DNA from: an uncultured Porphyromonadaceae bacterium
GTDB lineage: Bacteria; Bacteroidota; Bacteroidia; Bacteroidales; Muribaculaceae
Length of the DNA: 64,000 nt
Direction: 5' to 3'
Assembly: GCA_937921035.1 (NCBI GenBank)
Contig: CALEUL010000019.1
Location: 1 to 64,000, forward strand
In this document: positions 42,102-50,265 of the stretch, piece by piece
Numbering within the stretch: the first letter of the stretch is position 1
Layout of the letters: each line of letters begins with the position of its first letter
Notes under the pieces: generated by a model
Seen by the model: the letters and a program-made list of their open reading frames with translations, nothing else
What the model was told of the DNA's origin: nothing
Database searches by the model: none
Program-made: the position numbers and the translations under genes

Positions 42102-42377
42102 TTATTTGCGGATGCCGAGTTCTTTCTGGGCAATGATGGCGCGGTAGCGGTTGATGTCTTTGCGGGCTACATAGTCCAGCAGACGGCGACGCTTGCCTAC
42201 CAGCATTTTCAGAGCGCGTTCTGTCGTATGATCTTTGTGATTTGACTTCAGGTGCTGAGTCAAATGAGCGATACGGACCGAGAATAATGCAATCTGTGCT
42301 TCAGGCGAGCCAGTGTCAGTCTTGCTCTTACCGTACTTCTCGAAGATCTGAGCTTTTTCTTCAGAATTTAAGTGCAT
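42102..42377 (-). CDS. rpsO: 30S ribosomal protein S15
   Basis: This 91-residue primary 16S rRNA-binding protein has the standard S15 sequence: KSKTDTGSPEAQIALFSVRI, HLTQHLKSNHKDH, and MLVGKRRRLLDYV near the C-terminus. Length is normal. It is monocistronic, with a full promoter and a terminator. In many bacteria S15 represses its own translation through its leader; the 55-nt leader here shows no evident pseudoknot. Confidence 0.98.
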   Translation of the reverse strand: MHLNSEEKAQIFEKYGKSKTDTGSPEAQIALFSVRIAHLTQHLKSNHKDHTTERALKMLVGKRRRLLDYVARKDINRYRAIIAQKELGIRK

Positions 42378-42437
42378 TCTTTGAAAATTTAGGTGTTAAT
42401 AAAAGATTTATATGGACTGCGCATGGCAATCCGGGCG

Positions 42438-42468
42438 CAAAATTAGCCAAAATCCGTGAGTTGGCAAA
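42438..42468 (-). promoter_or_regulatory. rpsO promoter
   Basis: Minus-strand TTTG (42468-42465), 19 bp, TAATTTTG (42445-42438), a full consensus match; start near 42432. Confidence 0.8.
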
Positions 42469-42483
42469 TTGCGTTAACATTAT

Positions 42484-44502
42484 TTAATGTTTAAGACCGC
42501 TGTAATTGCGGCTGTAGCGCAGCATCTGGTCGGCATAGCCCTCGGTGTAGTCCAGTTTCACATCGGTTATGCGGCCTTCCTTGTCGCGAACGGCTGTATA
42601 AACGGGATTTACGAAGCCTTTGTAGGGTGCTATGTCCAGTTTGGCATAACGGTCGAGAACTTCCTTGTGCAGTTCGGGATCTACTTTCACTGCATATTTT
42701 TCTATCAGCTCTACGGCAGCGGGATAGTCGCCGGTGGAGCGGATGCGCTGAATCTCGGCAAGGAGTTCGCCGAACAAACCACGCAGAGCCTCGTAGTCGT
42801 TGATTTTAATATACGTCTTGCCGTTCTGCTTCACCATTTCGATAACATTGGCGGCTTTGCCATGCTCGTACGCCCACTCGGCGATGAGCTTGCGGTTGCG
42901 CATGTGCGCTTCCTCTACGTCCTTACCAGGCTCGATGCGCATCAGCTGCGTCATCATGCCGTTGAGGATATACTTGTAGTATTCGGCCTTGTAGGCGTCC
43001 GGGTTGTCGAGCAGACCGATTTCAAGCAGCTTTGGATCGGCGAGGTAATAGAGTGCGAACAGGTCGGCGCGTGCCTCCTCGATGGTTGAACCATGCTCCT
43101 TGATTGCGTCGGGGTCTACGCCGGGCAGCAGTTTGCCGGAGCCGTGGCCAAGACATTCGTGAAGGTCGGTATGCAGGTTGTCGGTGATGAACAGATACTG
43201 GTCGAGCAGGTCGCGGGTGGGCTGGTCTATAACGAATTCCTCGTTGAAACCATTGCCGTGCGAGGCTGCATCGTAGGCCTGGGTGATGTTTTCGAGCGTT
43301 ACCGACTTGGAGCCGTGTGCCGCGCGAATCCAGTTGGCGTTAGGCAGGTTGATGCCTATGGGCGTTGCTGGATAGGCATCGCCGGCGAGAATGGCGGCTG
43401 TGATAACCTTTGCCGATACGCCCTTCACCGTCTCTTTCTTGAAAGCCGAATCAACGGGAGAGTTGTTCTCGAACCACTGAGCATTAGACGAAAGAGTCTC
43501 TGTACGCTCGCTGGCCGGAATATTCTTGAAGTTTACGATTGATTCCCACGAGCCGGTCATGCCCAGCGGATCGCCGTAGCTCTCGATAAAGCCGTTGATA
43601 AAGTCTACCTGGCTGTCGGTGTCCTCGGCCCACAGGATGGAGTAATCGTCGAAGGTCTTGAGATCGCCGGTGGTGTAATATTCAATCAGCTTGGCGATGA
43701 TGGCACGCTGGGCGTCATTCTCGGCGTAGGCGGCTGCGCTGTCGAGGTTGGCCACGATATGGCTGATGGCGTCGGAGTACAGGCCGCCTATGCGGTACTG
43801 CTCCTCAACGATTTTGCCGTCTACCTTCTTGAGCCGTGTGTTAAGACCGTAAGAAACGGGAGTGAGGTCCTTCGGGTTCTTGATACCCTTGAAGTACTCC
43901 TCTACGTCGGCCTGGGTAAGCCCCGACTCGTAGAAGTTGCATGCGCTGGTGGCCACAAGGTCGGCGCCGGCGGCCTGGTTCACGCGCTTGGCGGCGATAG
44001 CGGGATTGAATATAACCTCGACAAGCTCGGCGGAGTTGGCAGGGGCCGAGCCCTCGGGAAGTGCTGCAATCTGCTGTTCGAGGAAATCTCGGCTGAAAGC
44101 TGGCACAAACTTATCGGTGGAATAATGGTGATGGATGCCGTTGCCGAACCACACCTGCTTGATGTAAGTGTCGAAACCTTTGAAATCGGCGCTGTTGCGG
44201 TCGCCCTGATAGTTGGTGTACACGGCCTCGAGAAGGTCGCGGATAGCCAGGTTGTTGGCATAGTTCTGGTCCCACAGAATGTCGCGGCCCCACAGAGCCG
44301 CCTCCTGGAGGTAATACACAAGGATTTTCTGGTTCAGCGAAAGGCTGTCGAAATCGGGCACTTTGTAACGGAGCACCTCGATATCGGCGAAACGGTCGAC
44401 AGTATAGTCGAAATCGCCGTCGGTGTCGCGCTGGGCTGTCTTAGAGCAGGATGCTGCCATCAAAAGAGAACACATTGCTGCTGCGATGATTGATTTTTTC
44501 AT
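42484..44502 (-). CDS. Dipeptidyl-peptidase III (M49) lipoprotein
   Basis: This is a zinc peptidase that removes dipeptides from peptide N-termini. The 672-residue protein starts with a lipoprotein signal (MKKSIIAAAMCSLLMAASC), so it is exported and lipid-anchored, unlike the cytosolic eukaryotic enzyme. The zinc motif HECLGH is at about 448-453 and the second ligand in EEARADLFALYY at about 475. The frame opens 7 codons earlier, but the signal peptide fixes the start at 44502. It is monocistronic with a -7 box TAACTTTG upstream. Confidence 0.93.
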   Translation of the reverse strand: MKKSIIAAAMCSLLMAASCSKTAQRDTDGDFDYTVDRFADIEVLRYKVPDFDSLSLNQKILVYYLQEAALWGRDILWDQNYANNLAIRDLLEAVYTNYQGDRNSADFKGFDTYIKQVWFGNGIHHHYSTDKFVPAFSRDFLEQQIAALPEGSAPANSAELVEVIFNPAIAAKRVNQAAGADLVATSACNFYESGLTQADVEEYFKGIKNPKDLTPVSYGLNTRLKKVDGKIVEEQYRIGGLYSDAISHIVANLDSAAAYAENDAQRAIIAKLIEYYTTGDLKTFDDYSILWAEDTDSQVDFINGFIESYGDPLGMTGSWESIVNFKNIPASERTETLSSNAQWFENNSPVDSAFKKETVKGVSAKVITAAILAGDAYPATPIGINLPNANWIRAAHGSKSVTLENITQAYDAASHGNGFNEEFVIDQPTRDLLDQYLFITDNLHTDLHECLGHGSGKLLPGVDPDAIKEHGSTIEEARADLFALYYLADPKLLEIGLLDNPDAYKAEYYKYILNGMMTQLMRIEPGKDVEEAHMRNRKLIAEWAYEHGKAANVIEMVKQNGKTYIKINDYEALRGLFGELLAEIQRIRSTGDYPAAVELIEKYAVKVDPELHKEVLDRYAKLDIAPYKGFVNPVYTAVRDKEGRITDVKLDYTEGYADQMLRYSRNYSGLKH

Positions 44503-44527
44503 TAAAGTATATTGAGAGTTCAAGGCA

Positions 44528-44535
44528 CAAAGTTA
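44528..44535 (-). promoter_or_regulatory. -7 element of the DPP III gene
   Basis: Minus-strand TAACTTTG fits TAnnTTTG, 25 bp before the ATG; no ideal -33 box. Confidence 0.5.
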
Positions 44536-44892
44536 CAAAATTCAGATGAAACTCGCACTATATCATTCAATTTCATCGAAAAAAGCGCATGCTTATTGTA
44601 CGTATCGTGTATGCTTGTACTGGCTTTATATCTCTTTCAAACATATTTAATAAATCAGCAAAAATCTAATATCAGGTCTTACGGAGAATTTCCACTAAAT
44701 TTAATGAGTAAATTTAGCAGACTAAACAGTTAAATAAAAAAAGAAAATCCTCTATGCGACGAGTGTAAATATTATACTTTTCTTCTGCGAAATGTCAACA
44801 TTCCAATTGCGTTATTGCTTATTGGAGGCATTCCACTTCGCTCCACATTTTTTTAATTTTGCTTTTGACATTTTGGTACAATTAAAGTGAAT
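44536..44892. other. Gene-free gap between the DPP III gene and the hip operon
   Basis: AT-rich and clearly lower in GC than its neighbours, as are parts of the hip genes. It contains a perfect 9-bp inverted repeat CTAAATTTA / TAAATTTAG (44695-44703 and 44709-44717) and a plus-strand TAATTTTG (44854-44861) that would point antisense into the hip kinase gene. No open frame of note. Confidence 0.5.
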
Positions 44893-45897
44893 TTATTCGG
44901 AAACCCTATTGAAGCGGCTTATGCGTTCGTTTACAATGCGGACATAGTTGCGTCTCAGTTTGTCTGTGAGAAAACTGTGGTCAACAAGTCGCTTTGCTTC
45001 TTCAGGGAATCCGATATATTTGTTTAGAATTCTATCAATACGTCTATTTACCAAGCCAATTTTGTTGCCGAATCTCTCGAAGTCGAGGCGGCAGGGATGG
45101 CCGGTTATGTCGTACACGTCGCTCTTTTCTATATCAGATGACAGCCCTCCGTCGAGCCCGAAGTCATCGCCATTGACATGTAAACTGGTATTGATGAGGT
45201 CATAAGCCGGTGCCAGACGGTAATCGTACCCGGTCAGAATCAACGAGAAATTTTTAAAGTGGTCATCGCCATTGGCATAAATGTAATTGAAAACCACGAG
45301 TTCAAAGAATCTCTCCATATCAACCATCCACGCGGCGACATTTGCCCTAATCGCTTTGGCAATATCCTCATAGCAACCGTTGTATTTGAACTGAAGTCCG
45401 GCGGTCTGCTCATTCTTGCCTATTATCGAAGCGAAATCTTCCATAGGTAGTTTTGACCCGTCGGGGAGAATGTCGAAACGGCGGGTAATATATACAGGTT
45501 GTCCTTGGGGCGTAAAACAGAGACCATTAGCTGCGGTCTGTATTCCGTAAATCTGTGAGGCAATCTGCATTGTAAGATGCTCGTTGGCGGGAATCAACTT
45601 GCGGTCACGAAGAGTATTGTCCCACGGTGCAGGTTTCAATATATGTGTCGAACGTTCATTGTCGCCTGCTATATTGATTGTATCGGCATTTATTATAGCC
45701 GGGAATTTCTCCTGCACGCCTGAAACCGATATGCGGTGCATGGCATCCGCAATCTCGCTGACATTTCGGAACTCGTCAATGTCAAATCCAAGTATCGGAT
45801 TCACTTTTGTTTTACCAAATAGTAATTTGGCGGATTTCGGGCTATAAGTGTCAAATCCTTCCACAAGAGAAGAAGGACAGTTCTTTATTTCAATCAT
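44893..45897 (-). CDS. hipT: HipA-family serine/threonine kinase toxin, HipT-like
   Basis: This 334-residue kinase is the C-terminal (catalytic) part of the HipA fold without its N-subdomain-1, which is a separate gene here, as in the HipBST system where HipT phosphorylates TrpS and stops growth. Seen: glycine-rich loop S57-V58-S59-G-V-Q-E-K, numbered exactly like the SIS autophosphorylation pair of E. coli HipT; catalytic NGDDHFKNFSLI; metal site LAPAYDLINTS. The frame extends upstream, but the start is ATG 45897 (MIEIKNCP), overlapping the preceding gene by 8 bp. Order hipB-hipS-hipT on the minus strand. Confidence 0.85.
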   Translation of the reverse strand: MIEIKNCPSSLVEGFDTYSPKSAKLLFGKTKVNPILGFDIDEFRNVSEIADAMHRISVSGVQEKFPAIINADTINIAGDNERSTHILKPAPWDNTLRDRKLIPANEHLTMQIASQIYGIQTAANGLCFTPQGQPVYITRRFDILPDGSKLPMEDFASIIGKNEQTAGLQFKYNGCYEDIAKAIRANVAAWMVDMERFFELVVFNYIYANGDDHFKNFSLILTGYDYRLAPAYDLINTSLHVNGDDFGLDGGLSSDIEKSDVYDITGHPCRLDFERFGNKIGLVNRRIDRILNKYIGFPEEAKRLVDHSFLTDKLRRNYVRIVNERISRFNRVSE

Positions 45898-46219
45898 TGG
45901 TAATCCTCCTGACATTAACGGCTCCAATAAAATCTCTGTCGGCCATCGCCTCAAGCAGTCCGAAAAAATCCTGTTCATCAATTTTCAACGAACGGCAAAT
46001 CACGCGCCTGTTTGCTCCCTCCGGAATCATATTGGAGAAGAAAGGAAACAGATGCTCAGAACAAAAAGCATCTGTTCTCTTGGGTAACGTCGGGGAAATA
46101 GGGGGCATGGGAGAGTCAAGATAATCTTTACGATATTGGAAAGAATATCCCATTCCCGGATGCTGCTCCGTCAATATCCCAGCCTTTGTATTATTGAAAT
46201 ATATCTCAAGCTGTTTCAT
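45890..46219 (-). CDS. hipS: HipA N-terminal-domain protein, HipS-like
   Basis: This 109-residue stand-alone version of the HipA N-subdomain 1 (couple_hipA) contains YFNNTKAGILTEQ, MGYSFQYRKDYLDS, FPFFSNMIPEGANRR and the ending DFIGAVNVRRI. In HipBST this small protein is the antitoxin that neutralises HipT; size (about 105 in E. coli) and gene order match. It overlaps hipB by 4 bp and hipT by 8 bp, so all three are translationally coupled. Confidence 0.82.
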   Translation of the reverse strand: MKQLEIYFNNTKAGILTEQHPGMGYSFQYRKDYLDSPMPPISPTLPKRTDAFCSEHLFPFFSNMIPEGANRRVICRSLKIDEQDFFGLLEAMADRDFIGAVNVRRITND

Positions 46220-46416
46220 ACAGTCTGTCTTATACGATATTCAATCTCAATGCCAAGAACATCAAGAATTTTCTTCACAGTGCTAAGTGAAGGATTACCC
46301 TTGCCACGCTCAATATCCTTGACAGTAGCAAGACCCACTTGCGACATTTCAGCAAGATCCTGTTGGGTGAGGGAGAGTGTTTCCCTACGCTGTTTCATTA
46401 TATCCATTAGTTCCAT
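46216..46416 (-). CDS. hipB: XRE-type DNA-binding protein, HipB-like
   Basis: This 66-residue protein is essentially one helix-turn-helix: LSLTQQDLAEMSQVGLATVK followed by DIERGKGNPSLSTVKKILDV. HipB proteins bind operator palindromes and repress the operon together with the kinase partner. It is shorter than E. coli HipB (88) and lacks its C-terminal tail. It is the first gene of the operon, with a consensus promoter and palindromes directly upstream. Confidence 0.88.
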   Translation of the reverse strand: MELMDIMKQRRETLSLTQQDLAEMSQVGLATVKDIERGKGNPSLSTVKKILDVLGIEIEYRIRQTV

Positions 46417-46441
46417 AGTCTGACATAATAAACTTTTTCCG

Positions 46442-46473
46442 CAAAAATAATGAGAATTCCTAAAAACACCAAA
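46442..46473 (-). promoter_or_regulatory. hip operon promoter
   Basis: Minus-strand TTTG (46473-46470), 20 bp, TATTTTTG (46449-46442); start near 46436, about 20 nt before hipB. Confidence 0.78.
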
Positions 46474-46476
46474 CAG

Positions 46477-46557
46477 AAGTATAATAAATCATACTTTTGA
46501 CTGCTGTATCATCATTAGTTTTGAAATTGGCTGCATGAAGTATGATATATAGTACTT
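46477..46557. promoter_or_regulatory. Two operator-like imperfect palindromes upstream of hipB
   Basis: AAGTATAATA-AATCATACTT at 46477-46496 and AAGTATGATA-TATAGTACTT at 46538-46557 are 20-bp imperfect palindromes sharing the half-site AAGTAtnATA. The first abuts the -33 box of the hip promoter; the second lies upstream and close to ychF. Likely HipB operators (inference). Confidence 0.5.
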
Positions 46558-46580
46558 TTTCGCTCTATTCTCTTCCAAGG

Positions 46581-46612
46581 TTGGGTTTTGTGGTAAAAAA
46601 TGAGTACCTTTG
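46581..46612 (+). promoter_or_regulatory. ychF promoter
   Basis: TTGG (46581-46584) and, after 20-21 bp, TACCTTTG (46605-46612). The -7 box is a full match; the -33 box is partial. Start near 46618. Confidence 0.6.
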
Positions 46613-46660
46613 CAGTCCCAAATTAGCGAAACTTAAAAATAATATAAACCAAAACGATAT

Positions 46661-47761
46661 ATGGCACTTCAATGCGGCATTGTCGGACTGCCTAACGTAG
46701 GCAAATCCACCCTTTTCAACTGTCTCTCCAACGCAAAAGCCCAGTCGGCCAACTTTCCTTTCTGCACCATCGAGCCCAATGTGGGCGTTATCACGGTGCC
46801 CGACGAGCGTCTTAACAAACTTGTCGAGATGTGCCATCCGCGCTCTATCGTTCCCGCCACTGTCGAGATTGTGGACATCGCCGGTCTTGTGAAAGGTGCC
46901 TCCAAGGGCGAGGGCCTCGGCAACAAATTTCTGGCGAATATCCGCGAAACAGATGCGATAATACATGTGCTCCGCTGCTTCGACGACGACAACATCACCC
47001 ACGTGGACGGTTCTGTAGACCCCGTACGCGACAAGGAGATTATCGACTACGAGCTGCAGCTGAAGGACCTCGAGACTGTTGAATCGCGCATGGCACGCAC
47101 ACTCAAGCAGGCTCAGGCCGGCGACAAGGCTGCCAAATTGCAGTACGATGTTCTCAGCCGTCTGCAGGAGGCTCTTTCCAAAGGGCAGCCGGCACGTTCG
47201 GTGTCGTTCGACTCGGTAGACGAGCAGAAATTTGCCCGCGAGCTGTTCCTGCTCACGGCCAAACCGGTGCTCTACGTGTGCAACGTAGACGATGCCTCGG
47301 CTGTTTCCGGCAACAAGTACGTGGACGCCGTTGCAGAAGCCATCAAGAACGAAGGCGCACAGATGCTGATTGTGGCAGCCGCTACCGAGAGCGACATCGC
47401 CGAGCTGGACACCTTCGAGGAGCGTCAGGAATTCCTTGCCGAGATAGGCCTTGAGGAATCGGGCGTGTCGCGCCTTATCCGCGCCGCCTATGCGCTGTTG
47501 GACCTGCAGACGTTCTTCACCGCCGGCGAAGACGAGGTGCGTGCATGGACGTTCCGCCGCGGCAGCAAGGCCCCCAAATGCGCCGGTGTTATACACACCG
47601 ACTTCGAAAAAGGCTTTATCCGCGCCGAAGTAATAAAATACGACGACTACGTGAACCTCGGCGGCGAAGTGGCTGTCCGCGAGGCCGGAAAGATGGCCGT
47701 GGAGGGCAAGGAGTACGTTGTTTGCGACGGCGACATAATGCACTTCCGCTTCAACGTCTGA
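46661..47761 (+). CDS. ychF: Ribosome-binding ATPase YchF (Obg family)
   Basis: YchF/OLA1 is a conserved P-loop ATPase that binds the 70S ribosome and responds to oxidative stress. The 366-residue protein has G1 GLPNVGKST (8-16), G3 DIAGLVKGASKG, the atypical G4 that gives ATP rather than GTP preference, a coiled-coil insertion, and a C-terminal TGS domain (VRAWTFRRGSKAPKCAGVIH). Length and motifs are normal. It is divergent from the hip operon; the transporter gene follows after 43 bp. Confidence 0.96.
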   Translation: MALQCGIVGLPNVGKSTLFNCLSNAKAQSANFPFCTIEPNVGVITVPDERLNKLVEMCHPRSIVPATVEIVDIAGLVKGASKGEGLGNKFLANIRETDAIIHVLRCFDDDNITHVDGSVDPVRDKEIIDYELQLKDLETVESRMARTLKQAQAGDKAAKLQYDVLSRLQEALSKGQPARSVSFDSVDEQKFARELFLLTAKPVLYVCNVDDASAVSGNKYVDAVAEAIKNEGAQMLIVAAATESDIAELDTFEERQEFLAEIGLEESGVSRLIRAAYALLDLQTFFTAGEDEVRAWTFRRGSKAPKCAGVIHTDFEKGFIRAEVIKYDDYVNLGGEVAVREAGKMAVEGKEYVVCDGDIMHFRFNV

Positions 47762-47804
47762 AGCCCGTACCCGAGTGCTTGCTACCTCGTTAAAAACAAG
47801 AAAA

Positions 47805-48512
47805 ATGAAAGAAAATACAATCTACAAAACATCCGGGGGCATATCGACCCTGTTCCTACTGCTGACAGTGCTGTTCTGCGTCTGTCTTATCGTCAGCAAT
47901 CTAATGGAAATCAAAACGGTAGACCTCGGTTTCACAACCATAACAGCCGGGGTTATCGTTTTTCCGATATCATATATCCTCAACGACTGCATTGTGGAAG
48001 TCTATGGCTTCCGCAAGGCACGTCTTGTAATATGGCTTGGCTTCGGCGCCAATCTGTTGGTGTCGTTGCTACTGCAATTGGGCATTCTGCTGCCGGGAAC
48101 GCCGGAGTGGCACGGTCAGGCAGCGATGGAGCTGATTTTCGACGCCGTGCCACGCATCCTTCTGGCAAGTTTCACGGCATTTGTGTGCGGTTCGATGGTA
48201 AACGCCTATGTGATGAGCCGCATGAAGCTCAATTCGGGCGAACGGGGATTCTCGGCGCGAGCGATAGTGTCCACGCTGTTCGGCGAGAGCGTGGATTCCG
48301 CCGTGTTCTTCCCCGTGGCCTTCGCCGGCAACCTCCCCTGGAGCCTTATCTTCACACTTATGATAACACAGGTTATCCTAAAGACCCTGTACGAAATCAT
48401 CGTGCTGCCTGTAACTCTCGCGGCAGTGAAAAAACTGCGCGACATCGAACGCACCGACCCCGAACAGGACCGCGGCATATCCTACAAATGGTGGAAAATT
48501 AATGAAATATAA
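47805..48512 (+). CDS. Queuosine precursor transporter (YhhQ/QPTR, DUF165)
   Basis: This 235-residue inner-membrane protein with 6 hydrophobic segments takes up queuosine precursors such as preQ0/preQ1 for tRNA modification. Family blocks seen: ILNDCIVEVYGFRKAR, ARAIVSTLFGESVDSAVFF and the C-terminal LKTLYEIIVLP. The frame opens 10 codons earlier, but ATG 47805 (MKENTIYK) is the natural start. It overlaps the HAD gene downstream by 11 bp. Confidence 0.9.
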   Translation: MKENTIYKTSGGISTLFLLLTVLFCVCLIVSNLMEIKTVDLGFTTITAGVIVFPISYILNDCIVEVYGFRKARLVIWLGFGANLLVSLLLQLGILLPGTPEWHGQAAMELIFDAVPRILLASFTAFVCGSMVNAYVMSRMKLNSGERGFSARAIVSTLFGESVDSAVFFPVAFAGNLPWSLIFTLMITQVILKTLYEIIVLPVTLAAVKKLRDIERTDPEQDRGISYKWWKINEI

Positions 48513-49239
48513 CGGCAACGACATACAGTGGGTATGGTTCGACCTGGACGATACCATTATAGATTTCACAAGCAACTCCAAGGCCGCCCTTGCCAAACTG
48601 TATGTGGAGGCTGGGCTGGACAGATGGTTTGCCGACGCGGCAACATGGACCGAACGCTACGAAGGACACAACCATCCGCTGTGGGACAGCCTCGCACGCG
48701 GCGAGATAACGACAGCATTCCTGCGCATGGAGCGCTTCCGCCGTCCGCTTGCCGATGCCGGATGCGGCGACGACGAGGCCCGCAGGCTATCCGTTGAACT
48801 CGACCCTATGTATCTGGACCTTCTGGCGCAGGAACGCGGTCTTGTGCCAGGCGCAAAGGAAATACTGAGAAAGGTTCGCGAGGCTGGAGTGCATACTGGC
48901 ATCCTGAGCAACGGATTCAAGGATGTGCAGCACCGCAAGATTGAACGAGCAGGACTATCGGAGCTGATAGACCTTACCGTGCTGTCCGACGACATAGACG
49001 TGCAAAAACCCGACATACGCCTGTACACCTACGCGATGGAACGAGCCGGAATCACCGACCCCTCGGCACACCTGATGATAGGCGACAATCCCGACACAGA
49101 TATCGCCGGCGCCATCAACGCCGGCTGGCACGCCATACTGCTGCAACCACAGCACCCGGGCAAAGCCCCGAAGCCAGTCCCCGCAGGCGCCGCATCGGCA
49201 GCCACCCTCGCAGACGCAACGGAAATGCTGGAAATGTGA
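48502..49239 (+). CDS. HAD nucleotidase, YjjG-like
   Basis: This is a 245-residue haloacid-dehalogenase phosphatase. Motif I WFDLDDTIIDF (nucleophile Asp, residues about 12-22), motif II ILSNGF, motif III QKPDIRLYTYAM and motif IV MIGDNPDTDIAGA match the YjjG family, pyrimidine 5'-nucleotidases that clear non-canonical nucleotides. The C-terminus ends in an Ala/Pro-rich tail. It overlaps the transporter gene by 11 bp. Substrate is inferred. Confidence 0.85.
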   Translation: MKYNGNDIQWVWFDLDDTIIDFTSNSKAALAKLYVEAGLDRWFADAATWTERYEGHNHPLWDSLARGEITTAFLRMERFRRPLADAGCGDDEARRLSVELDPMYLDLLAQERGLVPGAKEILRKVREAGVHTGILSNGFKDVQHRKIERAGLSELIDLTVLSDDIDVQKPDIRLYTYAMERAGITDPSAHLMIGDNPDTDIAGAINAGWHAILLQPQHPGKAPKPVPAGAASAATLADATEMLEM

Positions 49240-49274
49240 TAGATAAATGCGCAGAGACGGCATTGCGGAACCTG

Positions 49275-49395
49275 GGAATGGCCGGAGGCCAGAGATTTAA
49301 TTAAGCCACTTCCGGGGCTGTATACCAGGTGTTTGACCATCCGAGGGCACAAGTGCCAGCGGTTAAATATATTTATGGCCTCCGGCCATTTTAAT
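49275..49395. repeat. Intergenic inverted repeat, REP-like
   Basis: ATGGCCGGAGGCCA near 49278-49291 is repeated in inverted form (TGGCCTCCGGCCAT) near 49377-49390, each flanked by an AT-rich ATTTAATTAA/TTAAATATAT stretch, enclosing about 80 bp that includes AAGCCACTTCCGGGGCTGTATA. The latter is matched on the opposite strand at about 101-121. Non-coding. Confidence 0.6.
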
Positions 49396-49426
49396 GTATT
49401 TTATATGTTAGTTTCAAAATTATTTG

Positions 49427-49434
49427 TACTTTTG
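49427..49434 (+). promoter_or_regulatory. -7 element of the lipoprotein-pepT promoter
   Basis: TACTTTTG fits TAnnTTTG; 27 bp before the ATG; no good -33 box. Confidence 0.5.
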
Positions 49435-49461
49435 TACACTGATAATTAAAAACCACATACT

Positions 49462-50265
49462 ATGAAACTACGACTCCTCGCATTCGCATCTCTCCTTGCG
49501 GTTCTGCTGTGTTCCTGCGGCAACTCCCAACCCTCACCTCTGATTGCACAGGCCGACCGTCTCAACGGCGATTTCGCCGCCTTGGCAGAAGAAAGCCCGA
49601 TGTTCCTCGATTCCATATGCGTAAACTATGCCGACGCCACTCTCGGTGTTAAAATCGCTTTGGCCGATCCCTCATACACCACCGCCGAATTCACCGAACC
49701 TTTAGTACAGTTTGCAACGGCACTGTACATGAAAAGCCATACAGGAGCCAACCTCGATGAAATTGCCAACACACTTACCAAGGAGGAAGGCAAACTTGCC
49801 ATAACGATACAGGACCGCACCGGCGCTACCGTTACCTACGACATTCCCGCCGCTCGCATCCGTCAGCTTATCAAGCTGAAACCTATGGAGCTGAACTACA
49901 ACGACGCCCGCGCCGCTGCTCTTGCAATAATGGAAAAACGCGCTGCATCCCTGTGCGAGGACGCCAAAGCCGAATCCTGCGATTTCGCCGTTGCAAACGG
50001 TTTCGCACAGTACACATTCACCTTCCCCAACGCCAATAACTACGCGCGCATGAAACAGGCTCAGCTCACGGGCCGCTATGTTGGCATCCTCAAACCAATA
50101 TACGATAACTTCGGCGAATGCCGCACGTTTGTGGAAGACCTGCTGAAATCGTTCAGCATCGACGGCTACCGCATCGTTTTCGAAAATAAAAAGGACAAAT
50201 ATGTGCTTAAGGCTTCCATTCCCTGGCGCACATTCGACTTAAACGTAAATATCCCTGAAAAATGA
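49462..50265 (+). CDS. Lipoprotein, unknown function
   Basis: This 267-residue protein has a clear lipoprotein signal (MKLRLLAFASLLAVLLCSCGN, lipid Cys about 19). The mature part is mixed alpha/beta with no recognised catalytic motif; DIPAARIRQLIKLKPMELNYNDARAAA appears as two segments and the C-terminus ends in beta-strands (YVLKASIPWRTFDLNVNI). It overlaps pepT by 4 bp, so the two are translationally coupled. A role near peptide use cannot be shown. Confidence 0.7.
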   Translation: MKLRLLAFASLLAVLLCSCGNSQPSPLIAQADRLNGDFAALAEESPMFLDSICVNYADATLGVKIALADPSYTTAEFTEPLVQFATALYMKSHTGANLDEIANTLTKEEGKLAITIQDRTGATVTYDIPAARIRQLIKLKPMELNYNDARAAALAIMEKRAASLCEDAKAESCDFAVANGFAQYTFTFPNANNYARMKQAQLTGRYVGILKPIYDNFGECRTFVEDLLKSFSIDGYRIVFENKKDKYVLKASIPWRTFDLNVNIPEK

